Shown piece by piece: positions 1 through 13,200 of a DNA stretch of 20,000 nt. Under the pieces are notes generated by a model, which saw only the letters and a program-made list of their open reading frames with translations, was not told where the DNA came from and did no database searches. Position 1 is the first letter of the stretch. Every line of letters starts with the position of its first letter. The position numbers and the translations under genes were made by a program. This DNA is from Halisarca cf. caerulea (taxonomy: Eukaryota; Porifera; Demospongiae; Chondrillida; Halisarcidae): the NCBI GenBank assembly GCA_963170055.1, contig CAUJGJ010000189.1:1545701-1565700 (forward strand), in the 5' to 3' direction.

Positions 1-2331
1 CAGAGCCAAGTTTGCGTTGGTGGGTAGGGTGTCAATGGCAGCATTGTACGCAAACTTCATTTCCCTGTCCGGAAGGGAGGAGACTGCTTCAGCCCAATAC
101 GAAAGGTCATCGTCAGTACAGAAAAATCTACCCTGCACTGGTAGATTAATCAGGTGTGACTTGCGTACACTGGAATCCTCATCAATGATGCGCTGAGACA
201 CAATAGACTTCAGTTGACGTTTAGAGCTGGTGATGTTTTCCGACTGCACGTCGCTAACAATGGCTGCTGGAGAGAATTTGCCCTTGGGGTGACTCTTTGT
301 CTGCTTTGTTTCAAGGAAACGTATGCAATCATCTTGTGAGGTGGTGAAAATTACATGCCTAGAAGCCTGCTGCTGTTTGACAAGGTAGTCAGCGCTGGTA
401 ATGCTAACCCGCCATCCTCCCTGGGGAGATAGAGAACCTTGGAGTTGCCTCCTTGTGGAATTCTCATCCATTTCTTGAGACACTTGGTGGCCTTGGACTC
501 TAACTCACGTTCAATCCATGAAATGGGAAGTTCCAGTACAGTAACTCTAAAATCCCAGTTAAGACGAGGGCAGATGCCATCCTTGTACAACCTGATCTTC
601 TGCTTGACTGTGATGGGGGAAGAGTCCACTCGCAGAAGAAGATCCGTGAGTTTCATACTGAGGGACTCTTGATGACTGGTAGCTGACAGAAGCTTGGAAA
701 CAGGCATACCAAGGAAAGGAATGGAGTCATTGCCAAGAAATGGTATCTCTTCTGATCCAAGTGTGAGTTGAGGGTTGAAGAAGCGAGAGTCACTAGCCTT
801 CCTGCTTTGTAGACCCAAAGCTCGGCACTTTGGAACCTTAGGCTCCATCCTTGCCCAATTCAACCAGATATCGATGGCATGGAGCATCTCTTGGCACTTC
901 TTAGCACTTCTGGCAATGAGGCAGGTGTCGTCGGCATACTGAAGGGTGGATAACTCCCTGTTGGTGGAGGAAAGACGATAGCCACTGTTTGGACAAACAT
1001 GCTGAATGTGATCCAGTAGTAAGTTGATTGTTGTATTAAAGATGGACACAGATAAAGGATCACCCTGAAAAACCCCAACCCTCAAATCAACAGGTTTGGT
1101 CTCCCATTTCTTACAAGTGATGACGGCTTGTTGGTTATCATAGAGGCTGGATATCAGAGCAAGAAACTCTAGTGGAGCATGGTAGTGCGACAAGGCAAAC
1201 TGTATGAGATGGTGATTGACACTACCGTAAGCATTAGCAAGGTCCAGCCAGGTAACAACAAGAGACCTCTGATGTTGGTTGGCATCCCTGAGAACTGACG
1301 AAAGTTTAAGCTGGTGTTCCTCACAGCCGGCAATACGGTTCTGGAAGGCCTTCTGGATGGTTGTATCTAGGTAAGAGTTTGTAGTCATGTGGGCATCCCA
1401 ACGACGCTTGACGATGGAAGTGAACACTTTACCAATGCAAGATGTTAAAGCAATTAGTCGGAAATTTTTTGGTTCTGATGGAGATGCATGCGCACTTGAC
1501 TTGGGAATGAGCTTAATAACAGCCTTTTTCCATTGTGAGGGAACAAGACTGGTCATCAGACAGGTGTTGTAAAGGTGCAGTAGAGCAGGATGGAGGGACG
1601 AGCAGCGCTTGAGGATGGTGTATGGGATACCGTCCAAAGGGTTGGGTGATGATCCACAGCGGCATTTCTTTAGCGTAAGGATTAGCTCGTCAAGGGTAAT
1701 GGGGTCATAACAAAAGGGTGTGTGTGGAGCTGGAACATCTTGCATCCATGATGGTTTGGAGAAGATTTGGTTGTTGATAGAACTATAAGTATGACTGAAA
1801 AATTGATGTGCTTCATCCTCACTGAATGATGGTTGAGTATTGTCTGTTGCATCTGATAGCAGCTTCTCAGAAAACTTCCAAAAGTTTTTACTGCATTGTT
1901 TAATGGTGTTCCTTGCTACTTTCATCCTATCCTTCTTCAAAACGTCTCTTCTTAGTTTATTGTGATATTTAACAAGGTCATGAAAGGCCTTGCCCAAGTC
2001 GATGAGGTCTTCCTTTGAACATGTGTCATGCTTCATTGCTTGTCGAAACTTTTTCTTGAGTGCATTCTTTTCACGGCGGATCTTAGATAACGTTACCTGT
2101 AGATGAGGTTTATGATGGTTGTGGTGGTGGTGGTGTTGGTTCTGTTCCTGTTTGGGGGTGTTATTACCATGGTGAACTGCAAAGTAGTCATAGATCAAGT
2201 GATTGAGAGTAGTGTTCATAAGGTCAACAGATGTCATAGATAGTATGGATGGGGTGACAACAGACTTCATATACTCATCAGCTTTCTTCCATGACTCAAG
2301 GTCACTCTGTGCTGGTAACGAAGGCGATGCT
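1..2331 (-). pseudogene. R2-like non-LTR retrotransposon, reverse transcriptase, frameshifted and truncated
   Basis: A minus-strand reading frame from the ATG at 2270 down to a TAA at 351-353 encodes 639 residues with a non-LTR reverse transcriptase. The RT entry motif (FRLIALTSCIGKVF) is followed by motif A (WLDLANAYGSV, Asp about residue 343), motif B (GVFQGDPLS) and catalytic YADD at 927-938 (residues 445-448). The C-terminal thumb region (KATKCLKKWMRIP, YLPREDGGLALPAL) resembles the R2/NeSL-type clade. Close to 351 the frame breaks: an alternative frame from about 390 down to base 1 stays open and reads like the natural continuation (QASRHVIFTTSQDDCIRFL and onward to YNAAIDTLPTNANLAL). 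I therefore infer a one-base indel near 385. Upstream the frame is open only to the TAA at 2331-2333, so the N-terminal zinc-finger region is missing. The expected endonuclease lies beyond the window edge. A His-rich patch near residue 46 comes from a GTG/ATG-rich microsatellite. It is a dead or dying element, not a host gene; the clade assignment is from motif style only. Confidence 0.8.
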
Positions 2332-2386
2332 TAGATGAGAAGGACACATTCATGGTTGATGAGAGAAATGGCGGTGGTGGTGTAGG

Positions 2387-2446
<60 letters not shown>
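2387..2446. repeat. (CA)n microsatellite
   Basis: About 60 bases of CA dinucleotide with one CATA interruption, just upstream (in RT orientation) of the retrotransposon fragment. Confidence 0.95.
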
Positions 2447-2450
<4 letters not shown>

Positions 2451-2707
2451 TATGCAATCACAAGCCATCACACCCATGTTCTCCCACGGCTGATCCTCAT
2501 GTTTACACAGGCTCAGCCTTGATTAAGTGAATACTTTACTATTATAATGTTATAGACTGAGTTAATACATTACCCCCACAATGCCGGGGCACCTGATCAG
2601 GAATGATTTTGAAGTCTGGTTCTGAGCTGTCTTGCTCTTGATCTTGCAGCTATAGAGGGGGTCCATTTTCATGCAGGGAGGTGTTGGTTATCAATTAGCA
2701 AGGCATC
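2447..2707 (+). promoter_or_regulatory. Probable 5' flank and 5' UTR of the plexin-like gene
   Basis: About 260 bases between the microsatellite and the plexin start codon. A TATAGA at 2651-2656 lies about 50 bases before the ATG but is a weak TATA candidate. The 20 or so bases just before the ATG (TATCAATTAGCAAGG) recur before the second plexin-like gene at 19862, so at least part is shared leader. A further ATG at 2671 opens another frame that overlaps the start of the plexin frame; it would matter only if transcription starts upstream of it. No transcription start can be fixed from sequence alone. Confidence 0.35.
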
Positions 2708-3691
2708 ATGGAGTCTGCGGTAGTAGTCAAGTTCTGTCTCTCTTTAGCTGTCACAATCGGATGGCTATCGTTGACAATCAACGCCCAGTCCAGTTCAAGC
2801 AGCGTCCTCACCTCTTCCACCCTCAGAACCGCTACAGTGGCTTTATCTGGAGATGTGATCGTCTCAGACGAAAACACGGTCTATCTCCTCAATGGACACT
2901 TGTCTGAAGTGACCAGGATGGTCAGGAACGAAGGACAGTCTCCTGAAGGAATGACTCTGACTTCGGATGAAAGCAGACTAGTCGTGTGTTGGGCTAATGC
3001 GATGACGTCCAGCGGCCAACTCGTGAACACTGCTCCGTGTACGGTTTACAACACTTCCACTTTAGAAGGTCTCGTCAACGCTACTCAACCCGGATCAACC
3101 GGAGTAGGAGCTCCAAGAGGAAACAGTTATTCTGTCAGCAGAGGATCCAGTGGGGTAGGAGGGGAGACGTTCCTTGTAATGTCGAGCTCGTTTAGTGGGA
3201 ACAATATAAATGAGCTTTACCATCGTGAGTACAGGGTTTCTGATGGAAGCGTTAGAAGACAAGAGACGCCTACCGCAGAAGGCATTACCAGCAGACGTTA
3301 CAGCACTGGAATTACAGTTGGTAACTACTCGTACGTATTGGGCTTCGACGTGGAATCAGTGGGTCGTGTTCGGGTGATACGTTTGTGTGACGGTCGTACC
3401 GCTTGGGACAACTGGTACGAGATTCAGCTGACTTGCGGGACAGTCAGAACGTTGTCGAACTTTGGGAGTACCTTGTTAGATGCCAATTTCCTATCAGTAG
3501 AGGGAGTCAGTGAAGCCATGTTGGTGATCACAATGGAGTCAGAAACAGGATCTTCCGATACATGCAGTTTTCCCCTTTCGGACATCGACTCAACTGCTAC
3601 ACGTTTACTGGAACATTGTCAAGATAGCACTGTGGACTCCATACCATTCCCATGGTCCAATAGTGGAACTGTCACTTGTCGAGGAGCTAGT
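2708..3691 (+). CDS. Plexin-like exon 1: signal peptide and most of the Sema propeller
   Basis: Encodes residues 1-328 in one large exon. A basic/hydrophobic leader (VVVKFCLSLAVTIGWLSLTI) ends with NAQ, giving a probable cleavage near residues 26-27, followed by the Sema N-terminus with blade-like beta segments (TVYLLNGHLSEVTRMV; RLVVCWANAM). Cysteines at CTVY, RLCDGRTAW and LTCGTVRTL fit Sema disulfides. The donor AGT|GTAAGT at 3692 is excellent and the phase is 0. Reading past it reaches a stop within 17 codons, so the splice is required. Confidence 0.85.
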
Positions 3692-6393
3692 GTAAGTGAA
3701 ATGGTTGTTGAATATACCAGTTGTTTTCAAATGGTTATATAACTTTCATCCTGTCTTTGGTCCGGAGTAGTCTTGCGTATTTCCAATAAACTGCAATTAT
3801 AGCAGTAACCAAGGGCTGTAGCCAGTTTTTTGGGCCTTATTTGCAATACTGTACCTGTTACAGTGAAACCCCTCTCTCTAATCCAACACCTTTGTGTAAT
3901 CCGACATTCTCTTTGGGACAGAGGCAGGGTTCTTCCTAGATAGATAGCGAAATAGATAGAATAGATCCTAAATAGGTAGCGAAGGAGGCCTCATTAGACA
4001 TTGTCTGGTCTTCCTGAGGGTCCTAACAACAATTACAGAACATAATAGTTACATAAATAGCAGTGATGTGAATAAAATCAAGTGATTAAAATCAGCAGAG
4101 TAGCTCAAAAATCTAACTGGCACAACAAAATTGGATCGATGATACACACTTCCTATAAAATTGTGACATAGATTTAAGACCACGCGTTGACTTTGGGAGG
4201 GCATTCCATTCCTAGGCCCGTTTGAATCGGAATGAGTTCCTCAAAATATTACTATTTGGCTGTATGAGATGTAATTGACTAGCACCCCTTATTGTGGATC
4301 TTTTGCTAACATCACCATTCGTAGTAAACCATGATATCATCTCTTATGATATCTGGGCATTCCTTGACTCGGCAGCGATGAACCATGATAGCTATAGACA
4401 GGTGCTGTACCGTCTCTGTGCCGATGAGACTACTCTAAGCTTCTTTCTTATTTCAGTTCCCGACGTTCCAGGAGGAGCATTCCAAACAAAACGCAAAGGG
4501 GAGCTCTGAATTGATATTCTTACATATCTTTTAGCATGGCATAGGACCACGCTATGGTTTTCTTTATGCATGCAACATTTCATGGTGAGATAAACAGAGA
4601 GATTTATTACACAATTAATTGAATAGCATATATAGGGAAGTTATAGCAGTCTCTATTGTTCTAATTCCTATATATAGTGTTAGTACTTACGAATACACTG
4701 CATTGCAGAAGAACTGTACACAGAAGATCTGCAATGTGTGTGAAACCACATCATTACTCAACAAACCACACAAGGATATACAAGGATGTCAATGTGGCTG
4801 TCCATAATGGTGTGAAATAAAATGATTAATTTTGGCTTAGCTTATACTTATTTAGTCTATTCTACTTATTTTCATGGGAGATCCGAACCCTGAAAGGCAC
4901 TCCAAAATCCGACAACTTCCTAATCCATCATTATTATCAGGTCACATTGAGTATTGGATTAGAGAGGTTTCATTGTATGTATTTCAATTACTTGTAATGT
5001 TCTTCAATCAATGTTGTAAGCACAGACTGACATTGAAGCAGTATTATAGAAAAAAAGAAATTGTGTGGTTACTAATAAAATGCCAGTACGTTGGTAACTC
5101 CTCCTTAAGTAATCTTAAAATGCATGACTTAAGAGCATGCCTGCAGCCCCATCAAGTTGTCCATTAAAACTGATATTTGAAGAATCTGATATTTTCTGCT
5201 TATTACCGAACGGAAGCAAGGTTAAGTTATTGAGTTGTTAGCATCGACAGAACTTGGTTGCCCGCACACTATTGGCCATAAAGTCTACAAGGCCCTAAAA
5301 GTGTGTCTTTGGTTGTAAATCTCAAGTCAAAATAGAAGGTACATAAGGTACATTACCTGTAAATAACAGGTAATGCATGCACAGTGAAAAACTCGAGTGT
5401 ACACTACAAGTAGTTGATGCATAAATTTGTCGATGAGTGAAAATCAAACTACTTGATAGAAATTCACAGGTAGCCTGTGCACATTTCCGGCACTCGTGAT
5501 TGATGGTCTTAACTACCTCATTGTCCGATGTGGACTTGCAAGGATTGATACAAGAAACGGAGTGTTGTCTGAATTACTTCTTACAGTAGAGTATATTTTG
5601 GGAAGGCGAATATTTGCCATGTCACCCTCCATTTTTGACAGCCGGCTATGGCTTCTGCTCCCACATCCATTCCAAATTCCTTTTTTTTCCAGCGAGGTTC
5701 TGAACTTTGTTCACAATTAGTTATATAGTAGTATACAGGATCACAGAGCAAGATGTTATGGCTAAATTAAATGATTTTCCCTCACTTTAGTCTATTACAG
5801 AGTGTGACCTGCTTGTTCCCACGGGAATTCCAGGGATCACCACGGGACCAACTAGGCTGTCCACTGATGCAGAAGGAACTCCTATACCCACCCAACTCCT
5901 CCCACTTAACCAAGAGACTCCTCTGATCTCCCTGATGTCCACAGTACTGTCTTCAACTGAAGTGTTCCTGGTGGATGGAGTTGTAGTGATGTTTGCTGGA
6001 CTGTCAACAGGAGAAGTTAGAAAGGTAGGTCCAGTATCCTGTATGTGTTGTGGTATGTGTCCACTGTTGAGTATGTGATCCATATTGTATTCCTGTACAG
6101 TACACAGCTGATAACTTGACTGCTAATGAAGTTGATCCTCCACCTGAACGTACATGGTCTTTGTCATCATCTGTGAAGTCCCTGACATACTCCAGAGGAT
6201 CTGACTATGTGTATGCAGTGACTGGGACTACAGTGAGTTTAAGTACTAGTACACAAACACACACACTCATGTGTGCACACATGCACACACACACATACAT
6301 ACACACACACGTACACACATGCATGCGCGCACACATGTACACGCAAGCACACACACACACACACACATGCATGCGCGCACACATGTACACGCA

Positions 6394-6486
<93 letters not shown>

Positions 6487-7952
6487 TGTGCCCTTACACA
6501 CAGGTCTATCGTCTCCCTGTTGAGGAGTGCTCCAACTTCACTGACTGTAGTTCATGTACTATAAGTGGAGGTAGACTGTGTGGTTGGTGTAGTGTTGAGA
6601 ACAAGTGTAGCAGAAGAAGTCAGTGTTCCAACAGCACTAGTTCTCTGAGATGGGTTCAAGACAGTGGAACATGTCTGAGTGTTAGTATAGCATCAGCTGA
6701 ATCAATATCAGGAGATGTGAAGTCTTATCCCAGGGAGCAGGAGACCATTGTGAGTGTGCAATTTTCCTATATATAGTAGCCTAAGGTTATTCCAACAGGC
6801 ATATACCAATTAACTGTGCATACATCCCTCCTATCTTCTACCTGAGCATTCAATTTTTTAGTGGTTCATCTGTTACAATGCTTTTCCGACTAGAGAAGTG
6901 TATGGTGTCTCTTCTCCCAGCTGTTTACTTTGTGTCTCAGTGAAAAGTAGTCTGCATATCAGTAAATTGATGTCCATATAGTGCTTGTGTTTTCAGGGCT
7001 CAAAAATCTGATAAAAAGATTTTTCCATTTTTATTGGACCCAATGCAAAAATGTTGTTGTTCAAGTAATTGGCACACTCAAATTCCAACAATTAGGACAC
7101 CCCTCTCATCACTTTTAGGTATATGTCCGATATGCATGGCTACCTAGTTGAGTTGATAATGTAATCTAAGCTCCTCCCGAGACTTCTAACCATGGTGCGA
7201 GTTAAATAGTTGAAAATCAAAGGGAAGGGTTTACTTACGTAACTCCATCCTTGTAAGGACTCAGGTGTGTGAAGGCACTGTCCTGCTGCAGGGATGGTAC
7301 CCTTGAATCCTGAAGTTCCCAGGTATATTATATCTGATTCAGCTACTATGGTTATCCATCAGGCAGCTTAGTAGCCAATTTCCATAGTTGTCCAAGGGAG
7401 TTGTTAGTTGTCTCGCCAGGACAATTGTTAAATTTGAGCCCTGATTTTAATGTTTAACAATTAGCCTGACAATGCCCTTAGTACTGTATTACATAGACGG
7501 AGCATGCACAAAACTAGTGTATAAATCGTATGCGTGCGTATCCATCAAAACTTATGAATACTCCTCTCCACTGTAGACTGTAACCATCACCAACCTTCCC
7601 CCTGTTCTGTCTGGAGGGTCCTTACTATGTGTGTTTGGAGATCTTGGTAGTGGAGTGCTGACACCACTCAGTGGAAACATGTACTCCTGTAGAGTACCCA
7701 ACATGCCATCATTCACAGGAGAAGGTGAGGCTGCATGTGACCAAACCCCCTTTTGTGCAGACATTGAACTGAACGATAATTGTTTCCTCACTCACCCAAG
7801 GCAAGCAAATCAATTAAGTTTCCATGGTAATCGTATAGTGTATTCATGATGTACCCCCTCTTTGATGAACCCTGTGCATGGCCTGATAATATATAGTTCG
7901 AGGTTGTTTTAGTGTTAAATTTCTCAGTGTGTATATACGTACAGTATGTGTT

Positions 7953-8029
<77 letters not shown>

Positions 8030-8081
8030 CGCGAGTGCACACATATGTGTATGTGTGTGTGTGTGTGTATGTGTGTGTGTG

Positions 8082-8133
<52 letters not shown>

Positions 8134-9969
8134 CGTGCGTGCATGCGTGCATGCGTGGGTGTGATTTATTCAAACACAGAATCACAACAAGTTTCACTTT
8201 CAAACGCATGCTTGTAGCAACATTTGAATTATGCATATGTGTAGTTTCTAAACTTCTCTCAGCAAAATACCATACACATGTATGCAACACAAGGACACAC
8301 ATACACAACTCATAAATCTCACAACTTTGGATACCTGCAGAATGATGTACCATGTGTATAATTATCAATGGCTTCTATCTATGGTAAATTACTGCATATA
8401 TTTATCACAGACACACAAACAGTTAACTTCACTTTGAGGTCAACTCTTCTCAACATTGACTTTGGACTAGTTGTGAATGGAGTGACCTTCTACGACTGCT
8501 CAGTGAGAGATAAGTGAGTACTTGAGAGATGTAGCATGTGTTTGAAACTGTACGTAGTATACGTACACCTACCCCTTCCCCCGTCTTCAGCTGTTCTTCT
8601 TGTGTTGGTTCCTTGAACTGTAACTGGTGTCCAGTTGAGTTTGGTTGTAGAACAAGAGGAGATGACTGTAGTGCCAGTCCAGTGGTGAGTGGTATAATTT
8701 CATAATGTTGATTCCAAGTAACACATCCATGATGTGTAAACACATATTTTACCTCTTATTTTCAGAGCACCAGGGAATTATGTCCACAAGTTCTACCTTC
8801 CACTACTAATGATGGTAGGTACTACCTACATGAAGGTCTCTCCTCACCAGATGTCTCCTTAGTACTGAATGCACAGAATTTGATATCTCCAGTGAGTTGT
8901 TGTAGCAGGTGATGAGTGAGTGTGGACATGTTGATGTGGTGTTTTCCCCACAGACTGGAGGATACTCCTATGTGTGTGAACTGAGTGAGATGGGGCGGAC
9001 ATTCTCTGCTGTGGTGACCAGTTCTACTGTTACCTGTAATGTCAGTGCTGTGTCCATCTCACAAGCTGAGAGGGAGTCTCCTGTGCGACTTGTGTGGAGA
9101 AATGATTCCATGAACTTCACTATAGAGTCAAGTACAGGAACAGATCAGAGAGGCTTGCCTTCTTCTATCCACTGTTTTGTACAGGAAGTAGCACAGAATG
9201 TACTATTGAATCAGATGTGCTTGTAGTAATTCACCACACCTGTCATCCATGTATATCCATCAAAAATATCAGTACACCACTTGAAATGTTATGGTTGCCA
9301 TGGATACTGTATAGGTGATAACTTCTGTGGGACTTTGTTCTCACATTATCCCAGATACATAACTGGGGGGGGGGGGCTGGTGTATTTGAGAAAATTAAAT
9401 CACGACTTTTTTTACATATACAACCAATGATATCATAGATCCACGAAAATTAGCATCTATTCATGTACTTCTCTTCATTACCACCAAAATACATACTCCT
9501 GTGTGAGTGAAGGTTGTGTGCATGGTTGGGAACGTCCACGCATGTATTGTATGTTGTAGTGCACTCTCTCTTATGTGTATCTATGCAGCTTAACAATGTA
9601 TTGTGCTGTGATTTCTCACATACACTTTATACTGTTTACTTTCTCCATCTTCCCCACTCAGTTGTCCTCTACAGCTGTGCAAGACTTGCTGTTGACTGCT
9701 CCACTTGTATTGGACTGAATGACAACTTCAATTGTGCCTACTGCACCAGTACTGATAGTGGATCTTGTATGCTGTCCTCACTGACCTGCAGTCCTGGTCC
9801 TCTTATTCAATGGCAAACCTCAACTTATTGTCCAAATCCAATGATCACATCCGTATGTATATTCATGTTCCCCTACTCCTTTATAGTATGGCTGCATGTC
9901 TGGTTACGTATATACATTAGTATATGTTTGTGTTTTTGTGTGTGTACGTATGTGTGTATATAATATGTG

Positions 9970-10040
<71 letters not shown>

Positions 10041-10065
10041 TGTATGTGTGCGTGTATGTGTGTGG

Positions 10066-10133
<68 letters not shown>

Positions 10134-10147
10134 GTGTATGTGTGTGG

Positions 10148-10211
<64 letters not shown>

Positions 10212-13200
10212 ATGTGTTCATTCTAATCACGTTGTCATTTTCTTCCCAGACCTCTCCACCAGCTGGTCCTGTTGAAGGAGGTACTCTGTACACTATCAGA
10301 GGTAGCAACCTTGGTGCTTATCCCAGAGAGAATGTCACTATTCTGTTTGGTGATAGAGCCTGTCCAATAGACTCCAGTGGAAGTGGTAGCTTAGTTTGTG
10401 TCGTGCCTTCTGTAACAGCAGAACGAGAAGTAGATGTGACACGTAGTCACAAAGTTGGCAGAAGAGGGTGTCTCTTAAACTCCAGTGAAAGTGGTAGCTT
10501 AGTTTGTGTGGGTCCTTCAGAATCCACAACATCAGAAGGAGAAGTAGATGTGACACTCAGTCGCAAAGGTGTAGTCCGCCATCCTGTAGGGAGGTACAGA
10601 TATGCCGTCCCACGTGTAGACAATGTGATGCCTAGCAAAAGTCCCACTGGAGGAGGCAGTACTGTGTATGTGATGGGAGTGAATCTGGACATTGGCAATG
10701 TTGAGAGGACCAGTGTAGCTGTGGTGTATAGCTTGTCACGAAAGAGACAGCCAAAAATGCTACAATTGCCTATTTTGAGGTGAATCTCATAATGTATGCA
10801 TTCTGTATATTTGTGTGCATGTATTTTATTTCTATATCTATGTCCGACACTATTATCCAGGGCTGTATACAATATTTGGGGCTAAAGGATAGTTGCAAAT
10901 TGAGTTTCCTAACATCGTATATTTAGGGGCGGGGGGCAATGTAATACAGGAGTATACATGTATATATAGAGAGTGGGTGAGGGTTGGTATAAATTTTGCT
11001 CCATGGGGACGGTAGGAGGGGTAAGTTTGTTGTATTGTGGAGGTGTGTATTACTAGCTAAGGGGATCTGGGGTTACGCATGCTCTCCTGGAAAAAGTGCT
11101 TTGTATGCTATAGAAGGTGGTATCTGAGGCAATTTAGACCACTTATGCAGAGTTGTGAGTACATCACTGCAGTTATGCATGCATGCTAAGCCTATGCCAA
11201 GTGGGGCAACTGGGTCACAAAGGAGGGGAGAGAGCAAACATTCCCCGCTTTGTTTCACCCTAAAGAAATCCCCGTACCCCTGACAGTAGTCTAGCATTAT
11301 GTTCTTAGCATGAACTGGAAATTTGAATGACTTGTGACATGTGGACCATGTTAATCATGTCCGGAATGCAATGTGTACCTTAAAGCAATCTACCAACAGT
11401 AAGGATTCGAGGGGCAGGTCAAGGAATTAGTTGCATTTTTTCTAAAATAGTAGCATAACAGCTTGTTTTTCGTCCTTTTCCCCTATAAATCCCACCTTTC
11501 AGAAAAGCTTAGTGTATTCCCAGATGCAAGTCCAGGAGGGGTTGAGGGGGTGTGCAACAGCAATCCTGGGGGGGAGGGGGCACACCCCTTCTGCCTCCTC
11601 TCCTTGAATGCTGCCCTGATATCTATTTATGTAATAAGCATATGTGCATAAATGTGTATATTATAATACCATTCTGGTAAGATGTAGAATGTACGAAGTT
11701 TTGGAGGTGATGTTGATAAACATCGACTACGTGTTTCTTTCTAAAGTTTGCTTTCAGTCTTTATCCATCGTCATCTAAAGTTTGAGTTCAGAATGTCTCT
11801 GTTTGAGGATCGAACCACTGTTCTGACTCTAAAACTCCATACATGCTGCAAAGGGAGGTGATATGATAGGTGTACTGTAGACAAAAGTGTACCAAAAATA
11901 TCCACACGAACTTGTTTGTAGGCTCTGTATACATGTTCATACAGCAGGTGCATGTACTGCTGCTGTCTCAACCTGTTGACAAGTAATCAATTATCGTCAC
12001 TTTAAACCTACATATATAGTATGGATTGGGTTCACTGATATACCCGATACATGGTAAATATCCAATTAAAGGCAGTCTCTTTGAAGATAATAGATACTGC
12101 CCATGCAATATATACGAAGGCTGGTTACACATGCAAAAACTTTGTTTTTCTTCTCACTCCCCTACAGTGTGAACTCCACTCACATCACATGTAGAACAGT
12201 TGATGTGTCAAACTCTGTAACAAGTGGTCAGAGAGGAGTTGTTACTGTTAACATCGACGGTAGTGTCTTTTCCAATGGAAGTGTACAGTTGGAGTATGCC
12301 CAACCAATGTTTGGTGGACTATTTGACAGTGAAGATGTGAACCAGGAGGAGACACTACTTCAAGGGTGAGGTTGAAGGCATCATCTTAGGCCCTTGTTTT
12401 GATGTGAAGTTGTACATCTTGTCTCTGTCCCCAGTGGTGAAGTACCTCTGATTGTTGTCGGTACCAACCTTGATGCTGCTGTGTCTCCAGTGCTGACACT
12501 CAGTGCACCAGGTCTCCAGCCACTGAATGTGGTGAGTGTAGACTAATGCAAATCAGTGTAATCTTATACATAGTTAGCCCATGTACATATACTGTATGTG
12601 TTATCACTGCATATACACCCTCCACTTATCTTGTATATACGTATTTCTACCTCTTCCCCTCCCCCCTCCACACACACACACACACACACAACCCCTCCCC
12701 CCCCCCCCCCCCCCCAGACATGTACAGTGGTGTCATCCACTCGGCTCTCATGTGTAATCCCTCAACTGTCCAATGTGAACGCAAGTAGGAGTTTTCAGTA
12801 TTCCCTGATCTTTGACAATGAAGTGTTGGCTAGTCTGTCATCAGTCCAACCTCTGACAGCAGTAGCTGATCCTGTGTTTAGTGGATCAGAACCAACTGAG
12901 TATCAGGACAACAGTGGACAACCTCTTACTATAACAGTGAGTTTATATTGCATGTAGTATGCATTGCTGGTGTATACTTTATGATACGTACATGTATCAC
13001 ATGAAGTATGGTACAGTGAACCTCTCTAATCTGACACTCAATGGGACTGGACAAAGTGTTGGATTAGGAGATTGTCTGATTACAGAGTGAATGTTAGCAT
13101 ATGTTAGCATGGTGATTATACCTCAAAAATGGTCAGATTAGAGAGGATGTCGGATTATAGAGGTGTTGGATTACAGAGGTGTCAGATTATAGAGGTTTCA

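Noticed and set aside
439..672. Plus-strand frames within 439-672 and 1387-1572, and the minus frame at 860-1078
   Set aside because: Shadows of the minus-strand reverse transcriptase frame in other frames.
4619..4807. Small Cys-rich open frame with a hydrophobic start, possible secreted peptide
   Set aside because: It begins with TTG, not ATG, lies inside the repeat element of intron 1, and no promoter or splice context supports it.
6205..6564. Long open frames of alternating His-Thr or Cys-Val over CA/GT tracts (also at 7788-8368, 9896-10226, 13593-13954, 16345-16630, 16701-17025, 17679-18050)
   Set aside because: Dinucleotide repeats lack stop codons in most frames; these are translation artefacts of microsatellites.
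10447..10872. Minus-strand 141-codon frame opposite exon 11
   Set aside because: Antisense shadow of the IPT exon; no family resemblance.
11463..11651. Plus-strand frame with G-rich coding in intron 11
   Set aside because: Falls in the G-rich part of a probable non-autonomous element; no protein similarity.
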